64,000 bases of DNA from Chryseobacterium sp. MYb264 (GTDB lineage Bacteria; Bacteroidota; Bacteroidia; Flavobacteriales; Weeksellaceae). The stretch lies in contig NZ_CP142422.1 in the NCBI RefSeq assembly GCF_035974275.1, positions 4,526,001 to 4,590,000 of the forward strand. The letters are read 5' to 3'. Positions 8,968 to 16,980 of the stretch are shown piece by piece. Made by a program: the position numbers and the translations under genes. The notes beneath the pieces were generated by a model. That model was not told where the DNA came from and did not search any database. It saw nothing but the letters and a program-made list of their open reading frames with translations. How positions within the stretch are numbered: the stretch's first letter is position 1; each line of letters starts with the position of its first letter.

Positions 8968-8997
8968 TTTGCAAATGCAAATTTATTTGTATCTTTG
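8968..8997 (+). promoter_or_regulatory. Promoter of the third tRNA-Lys
   Basis: TTTG at 8968-8971 and TATCTTTG at 8990-8997 are spaced by 18 bases, the same layout as the cluster promoter at 8481-8510. The third tRNA-Lys can therefore be transcribed independently. Confidence 0.7.
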
Positions 8998-9043
8998 CAG
9001 TCTTGAAAACGAAAATGCTAGTGTTTTTGTGAGTAAAGTGACC

Positions 9044-9116
9044 GACTCGGTAGCTCAGCTGGTAGAGCAATACACTTTTAATGTATGGGTCCTGGGTTCG
9101 AATCCCAGCCGGGTCA
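9044..9116 (+). tRNA. tRNA-Lys (anticodon TTT), copy 3
   Basis: Identical to copies 1 and 2 over 73 bases, anticodon TTT. It has its own upstream promoter and the same 3' flank as copy 2. Confidence 0.95.
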
Positions 9117-9242
9117 CAAGTTTACTGAAAAGTAAATTTTTTTCATATTAATATTTTGTGATTTGGTGTTTCAAAGGCTTCCTCAAGAAGCCTTTGATTT
9201 TTTTATATCTGTAGTCCTTTTGATTGGATTTAATAGATTAAG

Positions 9243-9311
9243 GGATCAAACGCAAAACTTGGGAACTAAGGAAAAAGTGGATCAGGCGCAAAAGTTGGGG
9301 GCTAAGCAAAA
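9243..9311 (+). repeat. Two solo left-end copies of the 165-bp-repeat element
   Basis: GGATCA at 9243 and again at 9279 each start a ~33-base stretch ending in ...TTGGG-x-x-CTAAGGAAAA or ...TTGGGGGCTAAGCAAAA. These match the left end of the full elements at 9381, 10685 and 42473. No body follows, so they look like solo ends left by deletion or recombination. Confidence 0.6.
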
Positions 9312-9380
9312 AGTTTGGTTAATCTGAATATAAAGAAGTTTCTATCTTTGACTCCTCTGAGTTGCATTCTGAAGTTTTTT

Positions 9381-10679
9381 GGATCAAATACAAAAGTTGG
9401 GGACTAGGCAAAAAAGTTTAGATTATGTAAGGTGAAATTTTTTGCTCTCGCAGATTTTGCAAATGATGCAGATTCTTTTCCTTATACTTTACATATTGAA
9501 CACAAAGCCACCCCTAGTTTTTTGACAACTCCCGTTTTAAATCTCACAAGACTGTTCTCCCTATAAAAGACCGCAAAGGTTAAACAAAGAAAATCAACGA
9601 TATCATCTGTGGAAAATCTAAAGGCGATCTGTGGGAAATAAAAATATTCGAGCATCCGTGGCGATAATATGCAGCCCTCAATTTTATCTTTGATAAAATC
9701 CTTGCGACTTAAAAACATAAAGCATTAAAAAATATCTTTGCGGCTTTGCGAAAAACCAACAAATAGAGCAGCATCTGTTAAAATCTGCACGATCTGTGGG
9801 GAATAAAAATATTCGAGTATCTGTGGCGATAATATGCAGCCCTCAATTTTATCTTTGATAAAATCCTTGCGACTTAAAAACATAAAGCATTAAAAAATAT
9901 CTTTGCAGCTTTGCGAAAAACCAACAAATAGAGCAGCATCTGTTAAAATCTGCACGATCTGTGGGGAATAAAAATATTCGAGTATCCGTGGCGATAATAT
10001 GCAGCCCTCAATTTTATCTTTGATAAAATTCTTGCGACTTAAAAACATAAAGCATTAAAAAATATCTTTGCGGCTTTGCGAAAAACCAACAAATAGAGCA
10101 GCATCTGTTAAAATCTGCACGATCTGTGGGGAATAAAAATATTCGAGTATCTGTGGCGATAATATGCAGCCCTCAATTTTATCTTTGATAAAATCCTTGC
10201 GACTTAAAAACATAAAGCATTAAAAAATATCTTTGCAGCTTTGCGAAAAACCAACAAATAGAGCAGCATCTGTTAAAATCTGCACGATCTGTGGGGAATA
10301 AAAATATTCGAGTATCTGTGGCGATAATATGCAGCCCTCAATTTTATCTTTGATAAAATCCTTGCGACTTAAAAACATAAAGCATTAAAAAATATCTTTG
10401 CAGCTTTGCGAAAAACCAACAAATAGAGCAGCATCTTTGAAAATCTGCACGATCTGTGGGGAATAAAAATATTCGAGTATCCGTGGCGATAATATGCAGC
10501 CCTCAATTTTATCTTTGATAAAATCCTTGCGGCTTAAAAACATAAAGCATTAAAAAATATCTTTGCGGCTTTGCGAAAAACCAACAAATAGAGCAGGATC
10601 TGTGGGGAATAAAAATATTCGTGCATTCGTGACAAAAAATACATCTAAACAATTTCTCCCCAAGTTTTGAAACTGATCC
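9381..10679. repeat. MITE-like element copy A, with six 165-bp tandem units
   Basis: The left end GGATCAAATACAAAAGTTGG and the right end (10643-10679, finishing in TGATCC) are imperfect inverted repeats of ~37 bases. The body carries anchors GCAGCCCTCAATTTTATC at 9671, 9836, 10001, 10166, 10331 and 10496, an exact 165-base period. The whole copy is 1299 bases, which is exactly 5 x 165 longer than copy B. No transposase or credible ORF is inside; short frames are repeat shadows. Words such as CTTTGCG, ATCTGTGGGGAATAAAAATA and ATTCGTGCATTCGTG recur within it. Confidence 0.8.
9671..10660. repeat. 165-bp minisatellite array (6 units)
   Basis: Six head-to-tail units of 165 bases differing by single substitutions (for example GCGACTT/GCGGCTT, CTGTTAAAA/CTTTGAAAA, TATCTG/TATCCG). 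The low divergence implies recent slippage or unequal exchange. The same unit occurs once at 10975 and three times from 42763. Confidence 0.85.
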
Positions 10680-10684
10680 AAAAT

Positions 10685-11158
10685 GGATCAAGTACAAAAG
10701 TTGGGGACCAGGCAAAAGAGTTTAGATAATGTAAGGTGAGATTTTTTGCTCTCGCAGATTTTGCAGATGATGCAGATTCTTTTCCTTACACTTTACATAT
10801 TGAACACGAAGCCCCGCCAAGTTTTTTGACAACTCCCGTTTTAAGTCTCACCAAACCTTTCTACCTATAAAAGACCGCAAAGGTTAAACAAAGAAAATCA
10901 ACGATACCATCTGTGGAAAATCTAAAGGCGATCTGTAGGAAATAAAAATATTCGAGTATCCGTGGTGATAATATGCAGCCCTCAATTTTATCTTTGATAA
11001 AATCCTTGCGTCTTAAAAACATAAAGTATTAAAAAATATCTTTGCGTCTTTGCGAAAAACCAACAAATAGAGCAGGATCTGTGGGGAATAAAAATATTCG
11101 TGCATTCGTGACAAAAAATACATCTAAACAATTTCTCCCCAAATTTTAATACTGATCC
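10685..11158. repeat. MITE-like element copy B (single 165-bp unit)
   Basis: 474 bases from GGATCAAGTACAAAAGTTGG to ACTGATCC at 11158, with one GCAGCCCTC anchor (10975). It starts only 5 bases after copy A ends. Its first ~240 bases are almost identical to those of copy D at 42473. Confidence 0.8.
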
Positions 11159-11512
11159 ATAATATGCAGCCCTCAATTTTATCTTTGATAAAATCCTTGC
11201 GACTTAAAAACATAAAGCATTAAAAAATATCTTTGCGACTTTGCGAAAAACCAACAGAAACAGCCCCACCCACAAAAATCCTATCAATCTATGGGAAATA
11301 AAAATATTCGTGCATTCATGGCAAAAAATACATCTAGTACCATTTTATCTTTTAAATTTCCTTTAAATTATTCAACCATACGGGGTTATATCATCATTAA
11401 ATACTTGTTCGTCGGGCTTCACCTGACGCTACTGTATATTTAACCCCTTCAGGGTTTATTAAGGTAAATTCAAAAAGAAAATAGTATAAACAATTTCTCC
11501 CCAAGTTTTATA
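11159..11512. repeat. Partial copy C of the same element, interrupted by another repeat
   Basis: It lacks the left end, beginning at AATATGCAGCCCTC (11161). It runs through the unit and into ACATCTA (11329-11335), then resumes as AACAATTTCTCCCCAAG at about 11489 after a ~150-base insertion. The terminal TGATCC is absent. Confidence 0.7.
11338..11486 (-). repeat. Second MITE-like element (TACCATTTT ends), nested in copy C
   Basis: 149 bases bounded by imperfect inverted ends (TACCATTTTATCTTTTAAAT and, on the other strand, TACTATTTTCTTTTTGAA). Inside are hairpin words read on the minus strand as AACCCTGAAGGGGTT and GTCAGGTGAAGCCCGAC. Related copies on the plus strand lie at 26339 and 42036. 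It splits the otherwise conserved ATCTAAACAATTTC of the host element, with an apparent TA duplication. Confidence 0.7.
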
Positions 11513-11548
11513 AGTATTTCCTATTCCTATTCATCAGAAAAATAAAAA

Positions 11549-11572
11549 AAGCGTCACTTAAAAGCGACGCTT
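11549..11572 (-). terminator. Terminator of panC
   Basis: Stem AAGCGTC / GACGCTT extended inward by CTT/AAG across one mismatch. On the minus strand the stem is followed by TTTTTTTATT, 54 bases after the panC stop. Confidence 0.75.
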
Positions 11573-11625
11573 ATATATCAATTAGGAATATATTTCTTGA
11601 ACTTAGCCTAACGTAAGTCTCAGTG

Positions 11626-12474
11626 TCAGTCCAAATGCATATTATCAATTAATCTCACTCCGTCTACAACGACAACAATGAAGGCTCTGTAATTTTTGTC
11701 TTTATAGAAAAAATCAGTTTCTTGTAAGGTTTCCTCGTTGGCGATTAAAAAATATTCCAGTTGCATTCCCTTTTGCTGATCAAAAATATCCTGTATTCTT
11801 TCTTTTATTTCAGTAACTGAGAATTCATTGAACCATTTGTTAACTTTTTCTAAGGTTTCATAGATGATTTTAGATGCCTCTCTTCTTTCCTCATGAAGTC
11901 TCTGGTTTCTCGAACTTAAAGCGAGTCCGTTTTCTGCTCTGAATATAGGGACTCCTGTTATTTTTACAGGGATTTTTTTCTTTTCTACCATTTTTTTGAT
12001 AATAGCGAGTTGCTGGAAATCTTTTTCTCCAAAATAGGCATTGTCAGGCTGTACCTGTCTGAAAAGCTCCTCTACCACTGTTCCTACGCCATCAAAATGT
12101 CCGGGTCTGGATTTTCCTTCCATTTCATTTTCCAGTCCGTCAAAATCATAATGAGAGCTTTCTGCTTTTTCTGGATATATATCGGCAACTTCCGGGATGT
12201 ATACCGCATCTACAAAACCTGAGTTTTTAAGAATTAAAATGTCTCTGTTGATATCCCTGGGGTACTTTTCAAGGTCTTCTGCGTTGTTAAATTGAGTGGG
12301 ATTAACAAAAATTGATGAGATCACCAGGTCATTCTCTTTACTCGCTGCTTCATATAAGGATAAATGCCCATTGTGTAAGGCACCCATTGTAGGGGCAAAT
12401 CCTATTCTTTTACCCATTTCTTTCTGTCTTTCAATGAAATCCTGAAGTGTTTTCTTATTTTTTAAAACTTCCAT
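11626..12474 (-). CDS. panC: Pantothenate synthetase
   Basis: The 282-residue enzyme condenses pantoate and beta-alanine using ATP, the last step of vitamin B5 synthesis. It shows the nucleotidyltransferase HxGH motif in PTMGALHNGHLSLY (HNGH at 34-37), NPTQF, KPGHFDGVGTVV-like SRPGHFDGVGTVVEEL, YFGEKDFQQL and the LALSSRN signature near 190. Length is normal. It is divergent from the glycogen-synthase-like gene with ~170 bases between starts, an arrangement I recall as common in flavobacteria. Confidence 0.94.
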   Translation of the reverse strand: MEVLKNKKTLQDFIERQKEMGKRIGFAPTMGALHNGHLSLYEAASKENDLVISSIFVNPTQFNNAEDLEKYPRDINRDILILKNSGFVDAVYIPEVADIYPEKAESSHYDFDGLENEMEGKSRPGHFDGVGTVVEELFRQVQPDNAYFGEKDFQQLAIIKKMVEKKKIPVKITGVPIFRAENGLALSSRNQRLHEERREASKIIYETLEKVNKWFNEFSVTEIKERIQDIFDQQKGMQLEYFLIANEETLQETDFFYKDKNYRAFIVVVVDGVRLIDNMHLD

Positions 12475-12598
12475 AGTTTATGCTAATAGTATTTCAAAAA
12501 TACTAAAAATATCACATAATATCCTGTCGTTTTAATAATTTGAGTCATTGAATTTTCGTAAAAAAATGTTAATTAAAATAATGTTGGATGTTTTTTTG

Positions 12599-12606
12599 TA
12601 ATTTTG
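12599..12606 (+). promoter_or_regulatory. -7 promoter box of the glycogen-synthase-like gene
   Basis: TAATTTTG fits TAnnTTTG and lies 39 bases before the ATG at 12646. The -33 element is not clear; the nearest TTG (12584-12586) is only 12 bases away. Confidence 0.45.
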
Positions 12607-12645
12607 CACATTAAAGCAATTTTACAAAAATTTAGATAGAAGTTT

Positions 12646-13416
12646 ATGCCGAATCAAAAAATACTGTACATTACTACAGAGATGTATCCATATCAGGAAG
12701 ACACAAACATGGCTACATTGGTTAACAAAATGGCACTTAAGATGCACCAAGAAGGCAATGATGTTAGAGTTTTTATGCCAAGATTTGGACAAATAAGTGA
12801 AAGAAAGTTCCAGCTTCATGAGGTCATCCGACTTTCTGGAATGAATATCATTATTAATGATCTCGATCAGCCTCTGATTATTAAAGTAGCGTCGCTTCCG
12901 GGGGAAAGACTTCAGGTTTATTTTATTGATAATGAAGAGTATTTCAAAAGAAAACAATTGTATTTCGAAGATGACGGTACTGCTTTTGACGACAACGATG
13001 AACGTGCAATCTTCTTCGCAAGAGGAGTTATTGAAACCATCAAAAAGCTGAACTGGGTACCTGATATCATTCATCTCAACGGATGGATGACTTCTTTCAT
13101 GCCTATTTATCTTAAAACCTATTATGAGTCAGATACGTATTTCAAAGATGCCAAGATCGTTCTTTCATTATATAATGAAAAAGATGCTGCTTTGAGTGCC
13201 AATGTAGAAGAAAAACTGAAGTTTGATAATATTTCTGGACTAAAAGCGTTAGAAAAACCAAGCTTCCAGAGTTTTGTGATCGAAAGTATGAATTATGTTG
13301 ATGCTGTGGTAAAAGGGGATGAATTCCTTAATGAAGAACTGGATAAGGCTTTCAATGAAACTACAACTGAAAAATCTGAATATCTGGATGTAGATTCAAT
13401 AAACAAATTATATTAA
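12646..13416 (+). CDS. Short glycogen/starch synthase N-domain-like protein, probably not a full enzyme
   Basis: The 256-residue protein resembles the N-terminal (acceptor) half of GT5 glycogen synthases: ILYITTEMYPYQ, GNDVRVFMPRFG, VYFIDNEEYF, DERAIFFARGVIE and PDIIHLNGWMTSFMP. The KTGGL-type ADP-glucose loop is missing; the corresponding place reads QEDTNMATLV. The whole C-terminal Rossmann half is absent, since glycogen synthases are ~470 residues. It is therefore unlikely to make glycogen alone and may be regulatory or act on something else. It is followed after 12 bases by the DUF4270 gene, probably in one operon continuing to glmS. Confidence 0.7.
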   Translation: MPNQKILYITTEMYPYQEDTNMATLVNKMALKMHQEGNDVRVFMPRFGQISERKFQLHEVIRLSGMNIIINDLDQPLIIKVASLPGERLQVYFIDNEEYFKRKQLYFEDDGTAFDDNDERAIFFARGVIETIKKLNWVPDIIHLNGWMTSFMPIYLKTYYESDTYFKDAKIVLSLYNEKDAALSANVEEKLKFDNISGLKALEKPSFQSFVIESMNYVDAVVKGDEFLNEELDKAFNETTTEKSEYLDVDSINKLY

Positions 13417-13428
13417 AAACACAGTGTA

Positions 13429-14997
13429 ATGACTAATACGATTAAAAGAAATTTCTTTATCCTTTTTTTGGCGATTTTTGGAGGTGGCCTGCTTTATAAC
13501 TGCGAACCGGATGCAGATACCCTGGGTGAGCAATTGTTTCAGGATGATGCGGCACAGGGAAAAGAAATCGCATTCGACCTGATAGGATATAATATCAATA
13601 ATCTGGACAGTATCCAGAGTGACGCTTCCAAACTCGGATCTGCTGTCCTTGGAGCTTTCGATGAAAGTCAGTTTGGAATGCAGAAAGCCTCGTACCTTAC
13701 CCAGGTGAGATTACCTTCTTATGCACCGGATTTTGGAACCAATGCAAAAGTAGACTCGGTTGTTTTGGTGATTAAACCTACGTATGCTTCTGATTCGGTG
13801 ACGACCACTACCAATGAAGATTATATTTATAAAGATCCGTCGGGAGATATCGCTGCCAAAAAAGTGGTCAATACATATCCTATCAACAGATATGGTAAAG
13901 CAAAAAAAACAATGACGCTAAAAGTTCATGAGGTTACCGAATTCCTGAATGGATACTCTGACAAAGCCAGTTCTAAAAAGGAATATGCTTACGACCAAAA
14001 TAGTGAGATCGGTTCTAAAGTTTTGGATGGGAACGTTAATTTGGTAACCATTACAAAGGATTCTGATGCTTCTTCAATTTATACATCGTCTGCTGTAGGA
14101 ATCAGAGTGAAATTGGACTCTGCTTTCTTTCAGAATAAAATTATTGCTAAAAAAGGACAGGCTGAGTTAAGTGATGTCTCTAATTTTATCAGATATTTTA
14201 AAGGATTAAGAATTTCTGTGGCCGAGAATGACGGCTATTTAATGAATTTTGGTCCCAATGATATGGAACTTGTGATGTATTACAAGAATGATAAAACGGA
14301 AAATGGTACCACGACGAGACCTCAGACTACATATACATTTTCTGTAGGTTCAGGAAATACACATATCGGAAGCTATGCTTACACTAGATCCAGTAATTAT
14401 ACAGCCGCGATTAACGGAGCCGATAAAGCTAACGGAGACGCAAAATTGTATACTCAAGGCATGGGTGGGGCGTCTATCGGTGTTAATTTCTCAAAAACTA
14501 CAATTGATTCACTGAAACAGTTGTACCAGGAAAAAAAGGCAGCAATTATTGGTGCCAGAATTAGAATCTATACGGATGCTTCATGGACAAATAAATATTA
14601 CAAACCAACTGCGTTCAATATTGTACAGGGAGAGGTTGAAGATCCTGCCAAGGGGCTTAACAAGTATGCATTTACAACAGACTGGAGTACTCTCGGCGCT
14701 GGCGGAGCTCCTAATTTTGCATTTTACAGAACCTATAATCTTGATAAAGATCAGTCCTACTATGAATTTACTGTGACACAATCTCTTAAAGATATTGTTG
14801 AGGGTAAGGAAGGAGTAGATTACACTAAGCAGTTCTACAGAATTGATCTGGGAAGTTTCTTGCAAACCTCGACTGGAGCGCTTGTGGGACACCAGTATAC
14901 TTCCAGAGCTTATGACAGAAACAGAGCTGTTTTTGTAGGATCTGATAAAGGTAATGCAAAAAGAATAAAGGTAAGAGTTATTTACGGAACAAAATAA
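13429..14997 (+). CDS. DUF4270 family lipoprotein
   Basis: The 522-residue protein begins MTNTIKRNFFILFLAIFG and has a lipoprotein-type Cys in LLYNCEPD near residue 26. The following text (LGEQLFQ, FDLIGYNINNLDSIQSD, LGAFDESQFGMQKASYLTQ) is typical of DUF4270, a large beta-rich outer-surface lipoprotein family limited to Bacteroidota. Function is unknown. It lies between the glycogen-synthase-like gene (12-base gap) and glmS (21-base gap), so co-transcription is likely and may link it to envelope sugar metabolism. Confidence 0.8.
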   Translation: MTNTIKRNFFILFLAIFGGGLLYNCEPDADTLGEQLFQDDAAQGKEIAFDLIGYNINNLDSIQSDASKLGSAVLGAFDESQFGMQKASYLTQVRLPSYAPDFGTNAKVDSVVLVIKPTYASDSVTTTTNEDYIYKDPSGDIAAKKVVNTYPINRYGKAKKTMTLKVHEVTEFLNGYSDKASSKKEYAYDQNSEIGSKVLDGNVNLVTITKDSDASSIYTSSAVGIRVKLDSAFFQNKIIAKKGQAELSDVSNFIRYFKGLRISVAENDGYLMNFGPNDMELVMYYKNDKTENGTTTRPQTTYTFSVGSGNTHIGSYAYTRSSNYTAAINGADKANGDAKLYTQGMGGASIGVNFSKTTIDSLKQLYQEKKAAIIGARIRIYTDASWTNKYYKPTAFNIVQGEVEDPAKGLNKYAFTTDWSTLGAGGAPNFAFYRTYNLDKDQSYYEFTVTQSLKDIVEGKEGVDYTKQFYRIDLGSFLQTSTGALVGHQYTSRAYDRNRAVFVGSDKGNAKRIKVRVIYGTK

Positions 14998-15018
14998 ATT
15001 TAAAAACACGAGATAATT

Positions 15019-16872
15019 ATGTGCGGAATTGTAGGATATACGGGTTTTCAGGATGCGTATGAGATTGTGATTAACGGCCTGAGAAGACTGGAATACAGAG
15101 GATATGACAGTGCCGGAATCGTTCTTGAAAATGGCAACAATAAACTTGAAGTTGAAAAAACAAAAGGTAAAGTAGAGGATCTTGTACAGATTTCCAGCCA
15201 GTTGAAAGGAGTGGCAAAAATAGGGATGGGACATACCCGTTGGGCTACTCACGGGGTTCCCAGTGATAGAAACTCTCACCCGCACTTATCTAATAATGGA
15301 AAAATAGCACTTGTTCATAATGGGATCATTGAAAACTATGATACTATTAAAACAATGCTTAAAGAAAAAGGATATTTCTTCAAATCTGAAACAGATACAG
15401 AAGTATTGGTAAATCTTGTTCAGTATTTTATGGACTTAAATGCTGAGACAGATTTCCCGACAGCGGTAAGATATGCTTTGAATGAAGTATACGGAGCTTA
15501 TGCAATTACAGTAATGCATGAAGATTTTCCTGGACTACTTGTTGTGGGAAGATTGGGATCTCCATTAGCCATTGGTATCGGCGAAAAAGAATATTTTGTC
15601 GCATCGGATGCCTCTCCGTTCGTGGAATTTACAAAAGAGGCCATCTATTTGGAAGAAGGGCATATGGCGACGATTTCTTTGGAAAAAGGAGTAGATATCC
15701 GCACCATCAATGAAAATTCTAAAATAGAACCTGAAATTCAGGAACTTAAATTGAGTCTTGAACAAATAGAAAAAGGGGGGTTTGAGCATTTTATGCTTAA
15801 AGAGATCTTTGAGCAACCCAAATCTGTACACGATACAATGAGGGGTAGACTTCTTGTAGAAGAGGGAGTAATTAAAATGGCCGGCATTTGGGATCATATT
15901 GAGAAATTCAAGAATGCCAACCGTATTATTATTATTGCCTGCGGAACTTCCTGGCATGCAGGTCTCATTGGAGAATATCTTATAGAAGAATATGCGAGAA
16001 TTCCGGTTGAAGTTGAATATGCTTCAGAATTCAGATATAGAAATCCTATCATTTCCGATAAGGATGTTGTAATTGCAATTTCTCAGTCTGGAGAAACAGC
16101 TGATACGATGGCTGCTTTAAAATTAGCAAAAGAAAAGGGAGCATTTATCTATGGAATCTGTAATGTGGTAGATTCTTCTATTGCTAGAATTACGGATGCG
16201 GGCTCTTATACCCATGCCGGACCTGAGATTGGTGTGGCTTCTACAAAAGCGTTCACGGCTCAGCTAACCATTCTTACTCTTATTGCCTTTAAATTGGGGA
16301 AACATAACGGGAACTTAGGAAATGCAGAATTCATGAGCCTTATTTCCGAACTGGATGCCATTCCCAAAAGAATTGAGGAAGTGTTAAGCACGACTCATGA
16401 ATTAACTCAAAATATCGCAAAAGATTTCGTTCATGCGACAAACTTCCTTTATTTAGGAAGAGGGTATAACTATCCTGCTGCACTGGAAGGTGCATTAAAA
16501 CTTAAAGAAATCTCTTATATTCATGCTGAAGGATATCCGGCTGCAGAAATGAAGCACGGACCTATTGCTTTAATCGATGAAAACATGCCTATTGTCATCA
16601 TTGCTCCTAAAAAAGGACATTACGATAAGATTGTAAGTAATGTTCAGGAAATAAAAGCGAGAAAAGGAAAAATTATTGCTGTTGTAAATAAAGGAGACAC
16701 CCAGGTAAGTGAAATGGCAGACTATGTAATTGAGATTCCTGAAACCTCAGAATGCTTCTCACCAATCGTAGCATCAGTGCCTTTACAGTTGTTGGCTTAT
16801 TATATCGCTGTTTATAGAGGAGCAAATGTAGACCAACCAAGAAACCTGGCAAAATCTGTAACTGTGGAATAA
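15019..16872 (+). CDS. glmS: Glutamine-fructose-6-phosphate aminotransferase (isomerizing)
   Basis: The 617-residue enzyme makes glucosamine-6-phosphate, the first step to UDP-GlcNAc for peptidoglycan and LPS. Cys2 after Met (MCGIVGYTG) is the class II amidotransferase nucleophile. RRLEYRGYDSAG, GHTRWATHG and SHPHLSN follow. Two SIS domains show CGTSWHAGL, ISQSGETADT, STKAFTAQ and LGRGYNYPAALEGALKLKE. The C-terminus PRNLAKSVTVE is typical. Length is normal. The start follows 21 bases after the DUF4270 gene. A ~110-base gap separates it from gldK. Confidence 0.96.
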   Translation: MCGIVGYTGFQDAYEIVINGLRRLEYRGYDSAGIVLENGNNKLEVEKTKGKVEDLVQISSQLKGVAKIGMGHTRWATHGVPSDRNSHPHLSNNGKIALVHNGIIENYDTIKTMLKEKGYFFKSETDTEVLVNLVQYFMDLNAETDFPTAVRYALNEVYGAYAITVMHEDFPGLLVVGRLGSPLAIGIGEKEYFVASDASPFVEFTKEAIYLEEGHMATISLEKGVDIRTINENSKIEPEIQELKLSLEQIEKGGFEHFMLKEIFEQPKSVHDTMRGRLLVEEGVIKMAGIWDHIEKFKNANRIIIIACGTSWHAGLIGEYLIEEYARIPVEVEYASEFRYRNPIISDKDVVIAISQSGETADTMAALKLAKEKGAFIYGICNVVDSSIARITDAGSYTHAGPEIGVASTKAFTAQLTILTLIAFKLGKHNGNLGNAEFMSLISELDAIPKRIEEVLSTTHELTQNIAKDFVHATNFLYLGRGYNYPAALEGALKLKEISYIHAEGYPAAEMKHGPIALIDENMPIVIIAPKKGHYDKIVSNVQEIKARKGKIIAVVNKGDTQVSEMADYVIEIPETSECFSPIVASVPLQLLAYYIAVYRGANVDQPRNLAKSVTVE

Positions 16873-16980
16873 AAATTTATTATAAATAAAATAAATTTAG
16901 ATTTCTCACGTTATTTCAAAAAAAATCTTAAAAGTTTCTTAAAAAAATTATATATTTACGGCTTAATTATAAAAATTAAC

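Noticed and set aside
8963..9151. 62-codon ORF on the plus strand
   Set aside because: It runs through the third tRNA-Lys gene and its promoter.
9671..10660. CRISPR-like array
   Set aside because: The whole 165-base unit is conserved with no unique spacers, and there are no cas genes, so it is a minisatellite.
10509..11176. Two similar short ORFs (10509-10715 and 10988-11176, minus) sharing a Cys-rich sequence
   Set aside because: They are similar only because they lie in the repeated DNA of the 165-bp element; no start signal, promoter or conserved protein.
12622..13074. 150-codon minus-strand ORF overlapping the glycogen-synthase-like gene
   Set aside because: Antisense to a gene with good GT5 motifs; no recognisable protein features.
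14581..15285. 234-codon minus-strand ORF across the DUF4270-glmS junction
   Set aside because: Spans two convincing plus-strand genes; the translation is low-complexity Ser/Phe/Ile text typical of antisense frames.
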